A stretch of DNA of 64,000 bases from an archaeon (GCA_021791695.1 JAJYWC010000006.1:1-64000), one strand, 5' to 3'. Positions 8,930 through 18,876 are shown, numbered from the stretch's first letter. Made by a program: numbers and translations. The notes: generated by a model from the sequence alone, not told the origin.

Positions 8930-11900
8930 GGCTCGTCAGAGGCGACTGGACGCACATCAGAATCGCCCCACCTTCCTCCAGCGTCGTAAGGAAGGGTACC
9001 TGCAGCTCGACGGCCTTCCTCCTCACCCTGAAGAGGTCCTTGCGCATCTTGTTCAGGTTGGTGTTGAGCGAGATGACGAAGGCTACCTGGCCCTTGGAGA
9101 CCATATCGATCATTTCGTCGATGGTCGCGACCTTGGCGAGACCGCCCCCGAGTGCGACCGCGAGCGCCTGCGTGGTAAGGAATCTGATCCCGACGGAAGA
9201 GAAGCCGCGCAGGAGAGACCGCATCTCCTCGAGGTCGGACCTTTCGTCGGCGAGGATTATCCCCGTCTCCCCTTTCTGGGGAATGCGGATTCCAGATGCC
9301 ATTAGCGCCTTACTCATCGCCTCGGGCAGCGTGTCCCCGAACGCCGCGACCTCGCCCGTCGACCGCATCTCCACGCCCACCGTGGGCTCCGCCCCCTCCA
9401 TCTGCATGAACGAGAACTGGGGTGCCTTGACCGCGAACCGCTTTGGTTCCGGGACGTCCTTCAGCCCCGTAAGCTTCCCTCCCACTAGAACCGGGGCGAC
9501 GAGCTCTATCAGGTTGACGCCCGTCGCCTTCGATACGAACGGCATCGAGCGCGAAGCACGCAGGTTACACTCTATGACCTGGACGTCGTCGCCCATCACG
9601 AGGAACTGGATGTTCAGCGGCCCCTTGGCACCGAGCTCGCGCGCTATCCCCCTGGTGTACTCCCTCATCTTCTCCTTGGCCGTCTCGCGGATGCTGACCG
9701 TCGGGATGGTCATGATCGCGTCTCCTGAGTGGACCCCCGCTTTCTCGACGTGCTCCATTATCGCCCCTATCACGGTCGTCTCTCCGTCCGAGATGGCATC
9801 GACCTCCACCTCCCTCGCGTCCTCCAGGAACTTGCTGATCGTGACCGGGTAGTTCGGGTTCACCTCGGCGGCCTTCACCAGGAAGCTGTCGAGGTCCCTG
9901 CTTCCCCAGATGACTCTCATGGCTGAGCCGCTAAGGACGTGCGAAGGCCTCACTATGACCGGATATCCAACCCTCTCGCAAAAGTCCCTCGCCTGTTTCG
10001 TCGACCGGAAGCTCCCCCACTTCGGCTGGGGGATGCCGAGGTTCTCAAGCAGAAAGCTGAACCTCTCCCTGTCCTCCGCCTTTTCGATGGACTCGGCGCT
10101 CGTGCCTAGTATGCTGACGCCGTTCTGGTCCAGCTCCAGGGCCAGGTCGTTGGGGATCTGGCCTCCAACGCACAGCACCACCCCAAGGGGCTTCTCCCTT
10201 TCGTAGATCCCGAGGATCCTCTCCACGGTGAGCTCCTCGAAGTAGAGCCTGTCGCTCATGTCGAAGTCCGTCGAGACCGTCTCCGGGTTGCAGTTGACTA
10301 CGATTATCTCGCCTACACCGTTGGCCTTGAGCGCCCAAGCCATGTTCATGGTACCCCAGTCGAATTCGACCGAGCTGCCTATCCTGTACGGTCCCGCTCC
10401 CAGCACGAGGACCTTCCTGGCCTTGGTGGGCTTCGCCTCGTCCTCGGTGCCGTGGTACGTCATGTAGAGGTAGTTTGTCTTCGCAGGCCACTCGGCCGCG
10501 AGAGTGTCGATGGTCTTGGTCCTGGGCTCGATGCCCATCCTCTGTCGCATCGCCCGCGCGTGCTCTTCGTCCATCCCAACTGCGGCGGCAACTTGCTTGT
10601 CGGAGAAGCCCAGCCGCTTCGCGTCGCCCACCAGACTCGGGTCTCTTTCCAGTCCGTCCTTGCCCTTCTCAGAGATTCGCTGATGCATGTCGACGATGTT
10701 CTTGAACTTGCTGATGAACCAGGGGTCGATGACGCTCAGCCTGCTCACCTCGTCCTCCGGCATGCCGACCATCAGCGCCTCCAGTACGTCGAAGATTATC
10801 TGGTCGGTCGGGTTCCGGAGCCTCTCCCTGAGGACCTCGAGGTCGTCTGTCTCGACGAAACGCCTGATCACGCCGTCGTACCTGATGTTTAGCATCCTCG
10901 ATGCCTTCTGGACGGACTCCTCGAAGTTCCTCCCGATGGCCATCACCTCCCCGATGGACTTCATCGCCGTCCCGATGCCCCTGGAGGCGCCCTCGAACTT
11001 CTTGGTGTCCCACCTGGGCATCTTCACGACGACATAGTCGAGGGAGGGCTCGAAGAGTGCGCTCGTGACGCCGGTGACCTTGTTCTTCAGCTCCGTGAGC
11101 GAATATCCGAGACATATCTTCGCTGCGATGTAGGCGATGGGATATCCAGTGGCCTTGGAGGCGAGCGCCGACGACCGCGAAAGCCTCGCGTTGATCTCAA
11201 TCGCATTGTAGCGCTCTGAGGTGGGCTCGAGCGCGAACTGTATGTTGCACTCACCGATGATGCCACACCTCCTCGCCGCCTTCAGGGCTAGCGAGCGGAG
11301 CATGTGGTATTCGTGGTTGGTGATGGTCTGCGACGGCGCGACGACAATATTGTCGCCCGTGTGGACGCGCATGCTCAGCACGTTCTCCATGTTGCACACT
11401 ATCTGTCCGTTGTCGTCCTTGTCCCTCATCACCTCGTACTCTATCTGCTTCCAGTACCCGATGTACTCCTCTATCAGCACCTGGTGCGCGATGCTCAGGT
11501 TCAGGCCGCGCTGGACTATCTCGGCGAGCTCCTTCTCGTTTCGCGCGACGCCGCCACCCCTCCCCCCGAGTGTGTACGCCACCCTGATTATCACGGGGAA
11601 CCCGATCTCCCCGGCGACCCGCCGCGCCTCCTCGAGCGAGTAGGCTGGCTTGCTCCTCGGTACCGAGACGCCCACGTCCTGCATGGTCTCCTTGAACAGC
11701 TCCCTGTCCTCCGTGATCTCTATCCCGTGTATCTGGGTACCCAGCACCCTCACCCCGTACTTCTCGAGGACACCCTTCCTCCCGAGGCCCACGCCACAGT
11801 TCAGGGCCGTCTGTCCTCCGAAGCCGAGGAGTATGGCGTCCGGTCTCTCCTTGGCGATTATCTCGGTGACAAAGTCCGGGTTGACCGGCAGGAAGTAGAT

Positions 11901-12092
11901 CCTGTCGGCTATCCGCCTATCAGTCTGTATGGTGGCGATGTTAGGGTTGACGAGCACCGACTCTACGCCCTCTTCCTTGAGCGCCTTGAGGCACTGGCTG
12001 CCGGAGTAGTCGAATTGGCGGCTGCTTTAGCAGCTTTCGCCGGCTTCTCCGATCTTGATTGCCCCGCTCCCTAGAACCAGTGCTCTTCTCAC
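8922..12092 (-). CDS. carB: Carbamoyl-phosphate synthase large subunit, N-terminus interrupted by a candidate 21-nt intron (join 12092..12036, 12014..8922)
   Basis: The main ORF lacks the conserved CarB N-terminus. Reading upstream in the same frame from GTG at 12092 (overlapping the carA stop) gives VRRALVLGSGAIKIGEAGE - [SC*SSRQ] - FDYSGSQCLKALKEEGVESVLVNPNIATIQTD. The rest is a full two-ATP-grasp CarB. Confidence 0.9.
12015..12035 (-). other. Candidate bulge-helix-bulge (relaxed HBh') mini-intron in carB
   Basis: RNA: ..GCC GGCG AA^A GCUGC UAAA GCAGC CGCC AA^U UCGAC... It shows a central 4-bp helix GGCG/CGCC, a 3-nt AAA bulge, and an inner 5-bp GCUGC/GCAGC helix with UAAA loop. Removal restores GEAGEFDYSGSQ; an in-frame UAA lies inside. 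Ends are ambiguous by up to 2 nt because AA occurs at both junctions. Confidence 0.72.
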
Positions 12093-13258
12093 GCTTTCAT
12101 GTTTCGAACCTTTTCACCTACCAACCTTCCGGACTCCATTAGCGTAACGAACCTGTCGAACACGAACTCCGTGTCGTATGGTCCAGGTGAGGCCTCCGGA
12201 TGGAACTGTACTGCGATGCAGGGCTTCTTCTGGTGCACCAGTCCCTCGACGCTGTCGTCGTCTGCGTTCAAGAACCAGGGCCTGAGCTCCGTCTTCTTCA
12301 GGGTCTCGCGGGAGACCGAGTAGCCGTGGTTCTGGCTCGTCACGTAGCCCCTTCCACTGATAAGGTCGACGACTGGCTTGTTCTGCCCCCTGTGACCGTA
12401 CTTCAGCTTGTACGTCTGGGCGCCCTGCGCCAGTCCCACGAGCTGGTTGCCGAGGCAGATGCCGAGAGTCGGCATCTCCGAGTCTATCAGCCGAGACGTC
12501 ACCGCTATCGTATCCAGGCAGAGCTGGGGGTCTCCGGGCCCGTTGCTCACGACCACACCTGCGGGGTCGTGCTTCATGATGTCAGCGTAGCTGTAATCGA
12601 ACGGAGCCCTCACGACGCTGAAGCCCCGCTTAAGCAGATTGCGGATGATGCTGAGCTTGGTCCCGCAGTCGAGCAGGACGACGGTCCTCTCGCCCCCCCC
12701 GTAGGTCCGTGCCTCCCTGGGCGAGACCTTCCTCACAAAGTCGATCGAGTCATAGCGCGTGGAGTCCCTGAGCGCCTTCAGAAGCCCCTTCCTGTTCGCA
12801 AGGCCGGACCCGCTAGCCAGCACGCCCATCATCACGCCTCTCTCCCTTATCCGCGATACCAGGGCCCTAGTGTCGATCCCGGCTATCCCCGGTATCCCCT
12901 CGTTCTTCATCCACTCGGAGACCGTCTGGGTCGAGGCCCAGTGGCTAGGCTTCTCGCACCACTCCTGCACTATGATGCCACTCGCCTTGATCGACTCCGA
13001 CTCGAACTGGTTGGGCAGGCCCATCGAGTCGAGGTCCTTCATGCTCGGGACACCGTAGTTCCCGATGAGAGGATAGGTGAAGCAGAGCAGCTGGCCGGCG
13101 AAGGAAGGGTCGGTCATCGACTCGGGGTATCCCACCATCCCCGTTGTGAAGACGACCTCGGCTATGCTCGTCGTCTCGGCGCCAAAACCCTTCCCAAGAA
13201 AGAGAGACCCATCCTCCAGAACAAGGACCGCGGCATCCCCCGCCTCAGTTTTTTCCAT
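12089..13258 (-). CDS. carA: Carbamoyl-phosphate synthase small subunit (glutamine amidotransferase)
   Basis: TLGICLGNQLVGLAQG class I GATase nucleophile motif, FHPEASPGP. Its TGA overlaps the carB GTG. Confidence 0.96.
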   Translation of the reverse strand: MEKTEAGDAAVLVLEDGSLFLGKGFGAETTSIAEVVFTTGMVGYPESMTDPSFAGQLLCFTYPLIGNYGVPSMKDLDSMGLPNQFESESIKASGIIVQEWCEKPSHWASTQTVSEWMKNEGIPGIAGIDTRALVSRIRERGVMMGVLASGSGLANRKGLLKALRDSTRYDSIDFVRKVSPREARTYGGGERTVVLLDCGTKLSIIRNLLKRGFSVVRAPFDYSYADIMKHDPAGVVVSNGPGDPQLCLDTIAVTSRLIDSEMPTLGICLGNQLVGLAQGAQTYKLKYGHRGQNKPVVDLISGRGYVTSQNHGYSVSRETLKKTELRPWFLNADDDSVEGLVHQKKPCIAVQFHPEASPGPYDTEFVFDRFVTLMESGRLVGEKVRNMKA

Positions 13259-13293
13259 GAAGTCTCTTAAAGAAGATATGCTCCCATCGGTCC

Positions 13294-13302
13294 GTTTTTA
13301 AA
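13294..13302 (-). promoter_or_regulatory. Candidate TATA box upstream of carA
   Basis: Reverse strand tttaaaaac about 36-44 nt upstream of the carA start. Confidence 0.4.
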
Positions 13303-13326
13303 CACTTTGACCGAGGAACGCCGATT

Positions 13327-14058
13327 TCAGCGTGCGAGAGCTCCTGATTCGATGCGCTTCCTCTCCTCTGTGATGAGGTCCGTCAGAGCCGTGAACGCCT
13401 TGCCGACTTCGCGCATCTTCACGACTATTATCGTGTCGGTATGGCAGCTGACCGTGTCCTCTATGTTCACGTGCCTCCTCGCTATCTGGTTGTAGAAGTT
13501 GATTATGCAGCCCGGGGTCGTGCGTATCCTTATGGGGCTCTGGACGATTATCGCTGCGTAGTCGTCCCCCTCCTCAAGGATGACCGACTCCGGCAGCTTG
13601 TCGCGTATCTTCTTGTGTAGCTTCTGGTCGAATATCAGCGTGATGGACGAGATGCTCTCGGAGACGTGGAGGAAGTCGTGCTGGTGGGTCGCGAGAAGCG
13701 AGCTGACGGCCTCGAGGGTCTTCCTCGTCTTCTCCACGGATATCTTGGAGACGTGCGTCCTGACGTTCACGACGCTCTCGGCGATGACGGCCCTGATCTC
13801 CTCCGACGCGGCGGTGTAGACGCCCCGCAGTCTCTTGAGCGAGGTTACAATGCTCTCGATGTTGACCTGCCTGCCCAGCTTCTCCGAGATCCTTGGCTGC
13901 ATCATCCTCGACACGGCGCTGATGTTCGCATAGTCCCTGGCGAGAGCGTCCTGCAGGGACAGGTCGTAGTCGATTTCATCTCTGACGGCTGCTATTATGG
14001 CCCCGGGGTTGACCGATTTCGAGACAAGAGCACCTACTTTTGGGTCTATTGTGGCCAA
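13327..14058 (-). CDS. ACT-domain-like conserved archaeal protein, possible amino-acid-responsive regulator
   Basis: 243 aa; C-terminal pattern (VSESISSITLIFDQKL ... CIINFYNQIARRHVNIEDTVSCHTDTIIVV) resembles tandem ACT repeats. Lies between carA and argG. Confidence 0.6.
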   Translation of the reverse strand: MATIDPKVGALVSKSVNPGAIIAAVRDEIDYDLSLQDALARDYANISAVSRMMQPRISEKLGRQVNIESIVTSLKRLRGVYTAASEEIRAVIAESVVNVRTHVSKISVEKTRKTLEAVSSLLATHQHDFLHVSESISSITLIFDQKLHKKIRDKLPESVILEEGDDYAAIIVQSPIRIRTTPGCIINFYNQIARRHVNIEDTVSCHTDTIIVVKMREVGKAFTALTDLITEERKRIESGALAR

Positions 14059-14061
14059 AAT

Positions 14062-14071
14062 CTATAAAAAC
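14062..14071 (+). promoter_or_regulatory. Candidate TATA box for argG and the downstream lys/arg operon
   Basis: ctataaaaac about 23-32 nt upstream of the argG TTG start, compatible with an almost leaderless transcript. Confidence 0.5.
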
Positions 14072-14093
14072 GTTTCACAGAGGGACAAACTCC

Positions 14094-15353
14094 TTGAAAG
14101 AGAAGATAGTCCTAGCCTACTCAGGCGGGCTCGACACCTCGGTCTGCGTAAAGTGGCTTCAGGAGAAGTACGACGCCGAGGTGATAACGCTAACCTTAGA
14201 CCTAGGCCAGAGAGAGGAGTTCTCGGAGATAGCGGCTCGCTCGAAGGCGACAGGGGCGGTCAAGCACTTCCAGCTAGACGCGAAAGAAGAGTACGTCACG
14301 AACTACGTGATGCCGTCTGTAGCTGCGAACGGCATGTACCAGGGCAAGTATCCTCTGGCCACCGCCCTGGGAAGGCCGCTCATCGCGACCAAGATGGTCG
14401 AGGTGGCTGAGGCGGAAGGAGCGACCGCCGTGGCCCACGGGTGTACGGGCAAGGGAAACGACCAGGTCAGGATGGACGTCACGGTGAGGGCGATGGACCC
14501 GTCACTTCGGGTGATAGCCCCCGTACGTGAGTGGAACATGAGCCGTGACCAGGAGCTGGTCTACGCCAAGGAGCACGGGATAAAGATCAAGCCATCGAAC
14601 TCGGTCTTCAGCATCGACCAGAACCTCTGGGGCCGCTCCATCGAGAGCGGCCCACTGGAGGACCCGGACTTCGAGCCGCCGGTCGCCGCGTTCGAATGGG
14701 TCACGCAGCCCAGGGACGCGCCCGACACTCCCGGCTACCTCGAGCTCGGCTTCGCCGAGGGGGTACCCAAGACCCTGGACGGTGAAGAGCTGGGCGAGAT
14801 AGAGCTCATCAAAAGGGTGAACCAGTTCGCAGGGAAGCACGGGGTCGGGATAATCGACCACGTCGAGGACCGTCTCGTCGGGATCAAGTCTCGCGAGGTC
14901 TACGAGGCTCCGGCGGCGCTGACGATCATCGAGGCGCACAGGGACCTGGAGCAGCTGGTGCTCACGAGACACGAACTCGCCTTCAAGAACGGGGTAGAAA
15001 GGGAATGGTCCTGGCTGGTCTACTCGGGCCTCTGGATGGAACCTCTGCGGTTCGCGCTGGACAGCTTCATCCGGACCACCCAGCGAAGAGTCAGCGGGAA
15101 CGTCCGCGTCAAGCTCTACAAGGGCGGGTTGCGCGTCGTGGGCCGCACATCGAAGAACTCACTGTACAGACCGAAACTCTCCACCTACCAGAAGGATTCC
15201 ACGTTCGACCAGGCATCGGCCGTCGGATTTATCGAGCTGTGGGGACTGCAGTCGAGGATCGCAGCCAAGGTGGCGTCGGAGATTACGAGAGGAAAGAATG
15301 TCGAACATCCTAAGAGGAAGCAGAGTCAAGCGCTCAAGCAAAAGAGCAAATGA
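14094..15353 (+). CDS. argG: Argininosuccinate synthase
   Basis: LKEKIVLAYSGGLDTSVCVKWLQEKY from TTG at 14094; HGCTGKGNDQVRMD. Confidence 0.96.
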   Translation: MKEKIVLAYSGGLDTSVCVKWLQEKYDAEVITLTLDLGQREEFSEIAARSKATGAVKHFQLDAKEEYVTNYVMPSVAANGMYQGKYPLATALGRPLIATKMVEVAEAEGATAVAHGCTGKGNDQVRMDVTVRAMDPSLRVIAPVREWNMSRDQELVYAKEHGIKIKPSNSVFSIDQNLWGRSIESGPLEDPDFEPPVAAFEWVTQPRDAPDTPGYLELGFAEGVPKTLDGEELGEIELIKRVNQFAGKHGVGIIDHVEDRLVGIKSREVYEAPAALTIIEAHRDLEQLVLTRHELAFKNGVEREWSWLVYSGLWMEPLRFALDSFIRTTQRRVSGNVRVKLYKGGLRVVGRTSKNSLYRPKLSTYQKDSTFDQASAVGFIELWGLQSRIAAKVASEITRGKNVEHPKRKQSQALKQKSK

Positions 15354-16785
15354 CTTCATCTCCTCGATAGGCTTCGACTTACCGATAGCGAAGCACGTCG
15401 TGGCGATAAACATGGCACATATGCTCGCACTGTCACGGTCGAAGGAGGTCACACCTGCGGTAGCCTCCGCATGCCTGGCCTTCCTCGACTCGCTCCCGCG
15501 AGACGTCGAGCTCGACCCTGAAACGGAGGACGTGCACCACGCTGTCGAGCAGCAAGCGGTCCGCGCCATCGGGATCGAGACGGCCGGCTTCCTGAACTTC
15601 GGGAAGAGCCGGAACGACCAGGTCGCCACCGCGATAAGGATGCAGGCTCGGGTCAGGCTCCTAGATCTGGGCGCCGCCCTTGCGCGCGTCCAGGAGGCGA
15701 TAATCCTGCAGATGCGCCGACACAAGGCTGCAATAATGCCGGGATACACCCATCTGCAGCACGCGCAACCGGTGACGCTCGCGCATCACCTCCAGGCCTA
15801 CTTCGATGCGCTCCAGAGGGACGTGGCCCGCGTCGAGGAAGCCTACTCCTGCGTGAACAAGTCTCCCATGGGCGCCGCCGCCTTGGCAGGAACGTCCGTC
15901 CGAGTCGACAGGGAATACGTCGCCGCGCTGCTCGGGTTCGACGGACTTGTCGAGAACGCGATGGACGCGGTCTCCTCGCGCGACTTTGCGCTGCAGAGCG
16001 CGTCCGCTGCAGCGATAGCGATGGTCAACCTCAGTCGGCTCGCGGAGGAACTGATACTATGGAGCTCCATCGAGTTCGGCTTCGTTGAGCTCGGCGACGA
16101 GTACAGCGCGACGAGCAGCATAATGCCGCAGAAGAAGAATCCAGTCGTGGCTGAGACCATCAGGGCCAAGTGCGGCTCGGTGATAGGAGGACTGACATCG
16201 ATGCTGGCCATCGCCAAGGCGCTCCCGAACTCCTACAACCTCGATCTCCAGGAGGTCACGCCGCACCTCTGGAGGGCGCTTGACGACGCGACCGAGTCCG
16301 CTAGCCTCATGGCGGAGATGCTCTCGTCTGCGCGGTTTGACGAGGATGCTCTCCAGAGGTCGCTGAGCACGGACATGTCGACGGCGACTGAGCTCGCGAA
16401 CCATCTCGTCGTCAAGTACCACGTTCCCTTCCGCCAGGCTCATGCGATCGTTGGCGAGCTTGTGCGCTCCGCTCTTGAGAGGAAAGCTCCCCTTGAGGCG
16501 ACCGCAGCTGAGCAGATGGCCAAGGTCTCCACCAGAATAACTGGAAAACCCGTAAAGATTGATAAACACGAATTCCAAAGCGTGCTCGATGCACTCAAAA
16601 CCCTGAAGTTGATACGAAGTGCAGGCGGGTCCAACCCGCTCTCAGTGTCTCGTCTTCTCCTCAAGGACGCAAAATCCGCGGAACAGAACTCATCGTGGCT
16701 CGCTGCCGCGCGCTGCGCCTTGGGTCAGGCTGACGAGCGTCTCCAAAAACAAGTTCGGGCAAACAAGAACGAGGTGAGAACATGA
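15298..16785 (+). CDS. argH: Argininosuccinate lyase
   Basis: SSIMPQKKNPVVAE signature; YTHLQHAQPVTLAHH. The start overlaps argG by 56 nt. Confidence 0.95.
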   Translation: MSNILRGSRVKRSSKRANDFISSIGFDLPIAKHVVAINMAHMLALSRSKEVTPAVASACLAFLDSLPRDVELDPETEDVHHAVEQQAVRAIGIETAGFLNFGKSRNDQVATAIRMQARVRLLDLGAALARVQEAIILQMRRHKAAIMPGYTHLQHAQPVTLAHHLQAYFDALQRDVARVEEAYSCVNKSPMGAAALAGTSVRVDREYVAALLGFDGLVENAMDAVSSRDFALQSASAAAIAMVNLSRLAEELILWSSIEFGFVELGDEYSATSSIMPQKKNPVVAETIRAKCGSVIGGLTSMLAIAKALPNSYNLDLQEVTPHLWRALDDATESASLMAEMLSSARFDEDALQRSLSTDMSTATELANHLVVKYHVPFRQAHAIVGELVRSALERKAPLEATAAEQMAKVSTRITGKPVKIDKHEFQSVLDALKTLKLIRSAGGSNPLSVSRLLLKDAKSAEQNSSWLAAARCALGQADERLQKQVRANKNEVRT

Positions 16786-16955
16786 TAGCAAAATGTGAAG
16801 AATGCGACGCGGACATTACGGTGCCGGACGATGCCATCGTGGGTGAGATAGTCCAGTGTAAGGAATGCAGCTCCGAGTATGAGGTCGTGTCGATCGGCGA
16901 TGGCAAGGTAGAGCTCAAGCCGGCCGAGGTCGCCGAAGAGGACTGGGGCGAGTAG
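16782..16955 (+). CDS. lysW: LysW amino-group carrier protein
   Basis: MIAKCEECDADITVPDDAIVGEIVQCKECSSEYEVVSIGDGKVELKPAEVAEEDWGE: two CxxC zinc knuckles and the C-terminal EDWGE carrier tail. Not in the ORF track because it is short. Confidence 0.96.
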   Translation: MIAKCEECDADITVPDDAIVGEIVQCKECSSEYEVVSIGDGKVELKPAEVAEEDWGE

Positions 16956-17810
16956 TTGAAGATCGCAATAGTCTTCGACCGCATCCGGGGCGAGGAGAAA
17001 TCCCTTGCCCTGGAAGCGAAGCATGCTGGATGCACAACGGAGCTAATCGATGGTCGGACCCTGTTCTTCGAGGCGACCGCCAAGCGATCCAAGCAAAGGT
17101 TCGGAGACGTCGTGCTGCAGCGATGCATCAGCTACTATCGTTCCCTGTTTCTCACGAGGATAATGGAGAACTTCGGTACATACGTCATCAACACATCGAA
17201 GGTCTCAGACATCTGCGGGAACAAGCTCATCGGATCCATGGTGCTGGCCAAGGCGGGCGTCCCGACCCCGAGGACCTACGTCGCGCTCTCCTCCGAGGCA
17301 GTCGACCAGGCCGCCGAGGCGCTCGGCTACCCCATCGTGCTCAAACCATTCGTGGGCAGCTGGGGGAGGATGATCAGCATAGCGAAGGACGCCCAGACGC
17401 TCGACACCATAGTCGAGCTGAAGGAGTCGATCCCTAACCCGATTGAGCACATGTACTACCTGCAGGACTTCGTGGAGCGCCCGCCGAGGGACATCCGCGC
17501 GATAGTTGCAGGGGACGAGATAGTCGCGACCGTGTACCGGAATGCGGCAGCGAACGAGTGGCGCACCAATGTCGCACGCGGTGCGACAACGACCTCGTTC
17601 ACGCCCGACAAGGAACTGAAAGAGATAGTCCTGAAGGCCGCCCACGCGGTCGGAGGGGGAATCCTCGGCGTGGACGTCATGGAGTCCAGCGACGGGTACG
17701 TCGTCCATGAGGTGAACAACACCGTCGAGTTCAAGGGTGCTCAGGCAGCGTCGAAGACCAAGATAGCGAAGAAGATGATAGAGTACGTCATCCGGAGCGC
17801 GAAACGCTAG
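16956..17810 (+). CDS. argX: LysW-glutamate/aminoadipate ligase, RimK-like ATP-grasp (probable ArgX)
   Basis: ATP-grasp protein with ...VVHEVNNTVEFKGAQAASKTKIAKK; follows lysW. The ArgX versus LysX assignment is inference from the C-terminal motif. Confidence 0.8.
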   Translation: MKIAIVFDRIRGEEKSLALEAKHAGCTTELIDGRTLFFEATAKRSKQRFGDVVLQRCISYYRSLFLTRIMENFGTYVINTSKVSDICGNKLIGSMVLAKAGVPTPRTYVALSSEAVDQAAEALGYPIVLKPFVGSWGRMISIAKDAQTLDTIVELKESIPNPIEHMYYLQDFVERPPRDIRAIVAGDEIVATVYRNAAANEWRTNVARGATTTSFTPDKELKEIVLKAAHAVGGGILGVDVMESSDGYVVHEVNNTVEFKGAQAASKTKIAKKMIEYVIRSAKR

Positions 17811-18872
17811 ATGGTGAGGGTAGGGGTCGTCGGGGCTTCGGGATACGCGGGCGGGGAACTTCTCAGGCTGCTGCTCAAGCACGGCAAGGTCGACCTGACC
17901 TTCGCCACCTCGAAGAGGAACGTGGGCGAGTACGTCTTCCGGGTGCACCCCAACCTGAGGGGCATGACCGAACTGCAGTTCATCGACAACGACGTGTCCA
18001 AGATGGCGGGACTCGCAGACCTGGTCCTGACGGCGCTCCCTCACGGTCAGTCCATCCAGATGATATCACAGCTGGCGTCCTCCGGACTCAAGGTCGTCGA
18101 CCTCAGCGCGGACTTTAGGCTCAAAGACCCGGCAGACTATCCGCGCTGGTATGGGTTCGAGCATCCCAACGTCGAGCTCCTCTCCAAGTTCGTCTACGCC
18201 GTGCCAGAACTCAACAAAGACGCGATATCGAGGACCTCGCTGGCGGCGTCGCCTGGCTGCATGGCCATCACTTCGATACTGACAATGGCTCCGCTCTTCA
18301 AGCAGAAGGAAGTGGTGGTCGACCGACGGCACGTTGTCGTGGACGCCAAGATCGCGTCGTCAGGCTCTGGGGGCAAGCCGTCGCTCTCGACCCACTTCTC
18401 GGAAAGGTTTGGCGTATTGAGGCCATACAAGCCAGCCGGCCACAGACACACGGGAGAGATAGAGCAGCAGCTCTCCTGGCTTGGTGGCGAGCCGGTCACG
18501 GTCTCGATGTCGGCTCACGCGATAAACATGGTGCGCGGCATCCTCACGACGTGCCACGTCTTCTACGAGGGGGATGTCCAGAACTCCACCGTCTGGAAGA
18601 TGTACAGGGGGCTCTATTCGGGCAAACCGTTCGTCCGGCTGGTCAAGGACAAGAAGGGTCCCTTCCGTCTTCCCGACCCAAAGGTCGTCATCGGATCGAA
18701 CTTCTGCGACATAGGCTTCGAGATAGACGAGCGCGGTCACAGGATAGTCGCAATAGGCGCCATTGACAACCTCATCAAGGGCGCTGCTGGGAACGCGGTC
18801 CAGGTGATGAACATCATGCTCGGCCTCGACGAGAAACAGGGCATCTACGACGCTCCGCTACACCCGGTGTGA
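17811..18872 (+). CDS. lysY: N-acetyl-gamma-glutamyl-phosphate / LysW-aminoadipate semialdehyde dehydrogenase
   Basis: MVRVGVVGASGYAGGELLRLL; ASPGCMAI active site; HRHTGEIEQQL. Confidence 0.93.
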   Translation: MVRVGVVGASGYAGGELLRLLLKHGKVDLTFATSKRNVGEYVFRVHPNLRGMTELQFIDNDVSKMAGLADLVLTALPHGQSIQMISQLASSGLKVVDLSADFRLKDPADYPRWYGFEHPNVELLSKFVYAVPELNKDAISRTSLAASPGCMAITSILTMAPLFKQKEVVVDRRHVVVDAKIASSGSGGKPSLSTHFSERFGVLRPYKPAGHRHTGEIEQQLSWLGGEPVTVSMSAHAINMVRGILTTCHVFYEGDVQNSTVWKMYRGLYSGKPFVRLVKDKKGPFRLPDPKVVIGSNFCDIGFEIDERGHRIVAIGAIDNLIKGAAGNAVQVMNIMLGLDEKQGIYDAPLHPV

Positions 18873-18876
18873 CAAT

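Noticed and set aside
8922-11957. carB as an N-terminally truncated gene starting at 11957
   Set aside because: In-frame sequence upstream of 11957 is strongly CarB-like (FDYSGSQCLKALKEEGVES and VRRALVLGSGAIKIGEAGE), with a GTG overlapping the carA stop, so the real gene extends upstream.
12015-12035. Stop-codon recoding (selenocysteine or pyrrolysine) in carB
   Set aside because: The in-frame stop is UAA; selenocysteine uses UGA and pyrrolysine UAG. The flanking seven codons also do not belong to the conserved CarB sequence, so read-through would still leave an insertion in a conserved motif.
12015-12035. T4 gene-60-like translational bypass of the 21-nt segment
   Set aside because: There is a hairpin and a stop, but no matched take-off/landing codon pair placed as in known bypass systems. 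The bulge geometry fits endonuclease splicing better. Not formally excluded.
12200-13270. 356-aa plus-strand ORF opposite carA
   Set aside because: Shadow ORF; the minus strand encodes a well conserved CarA.
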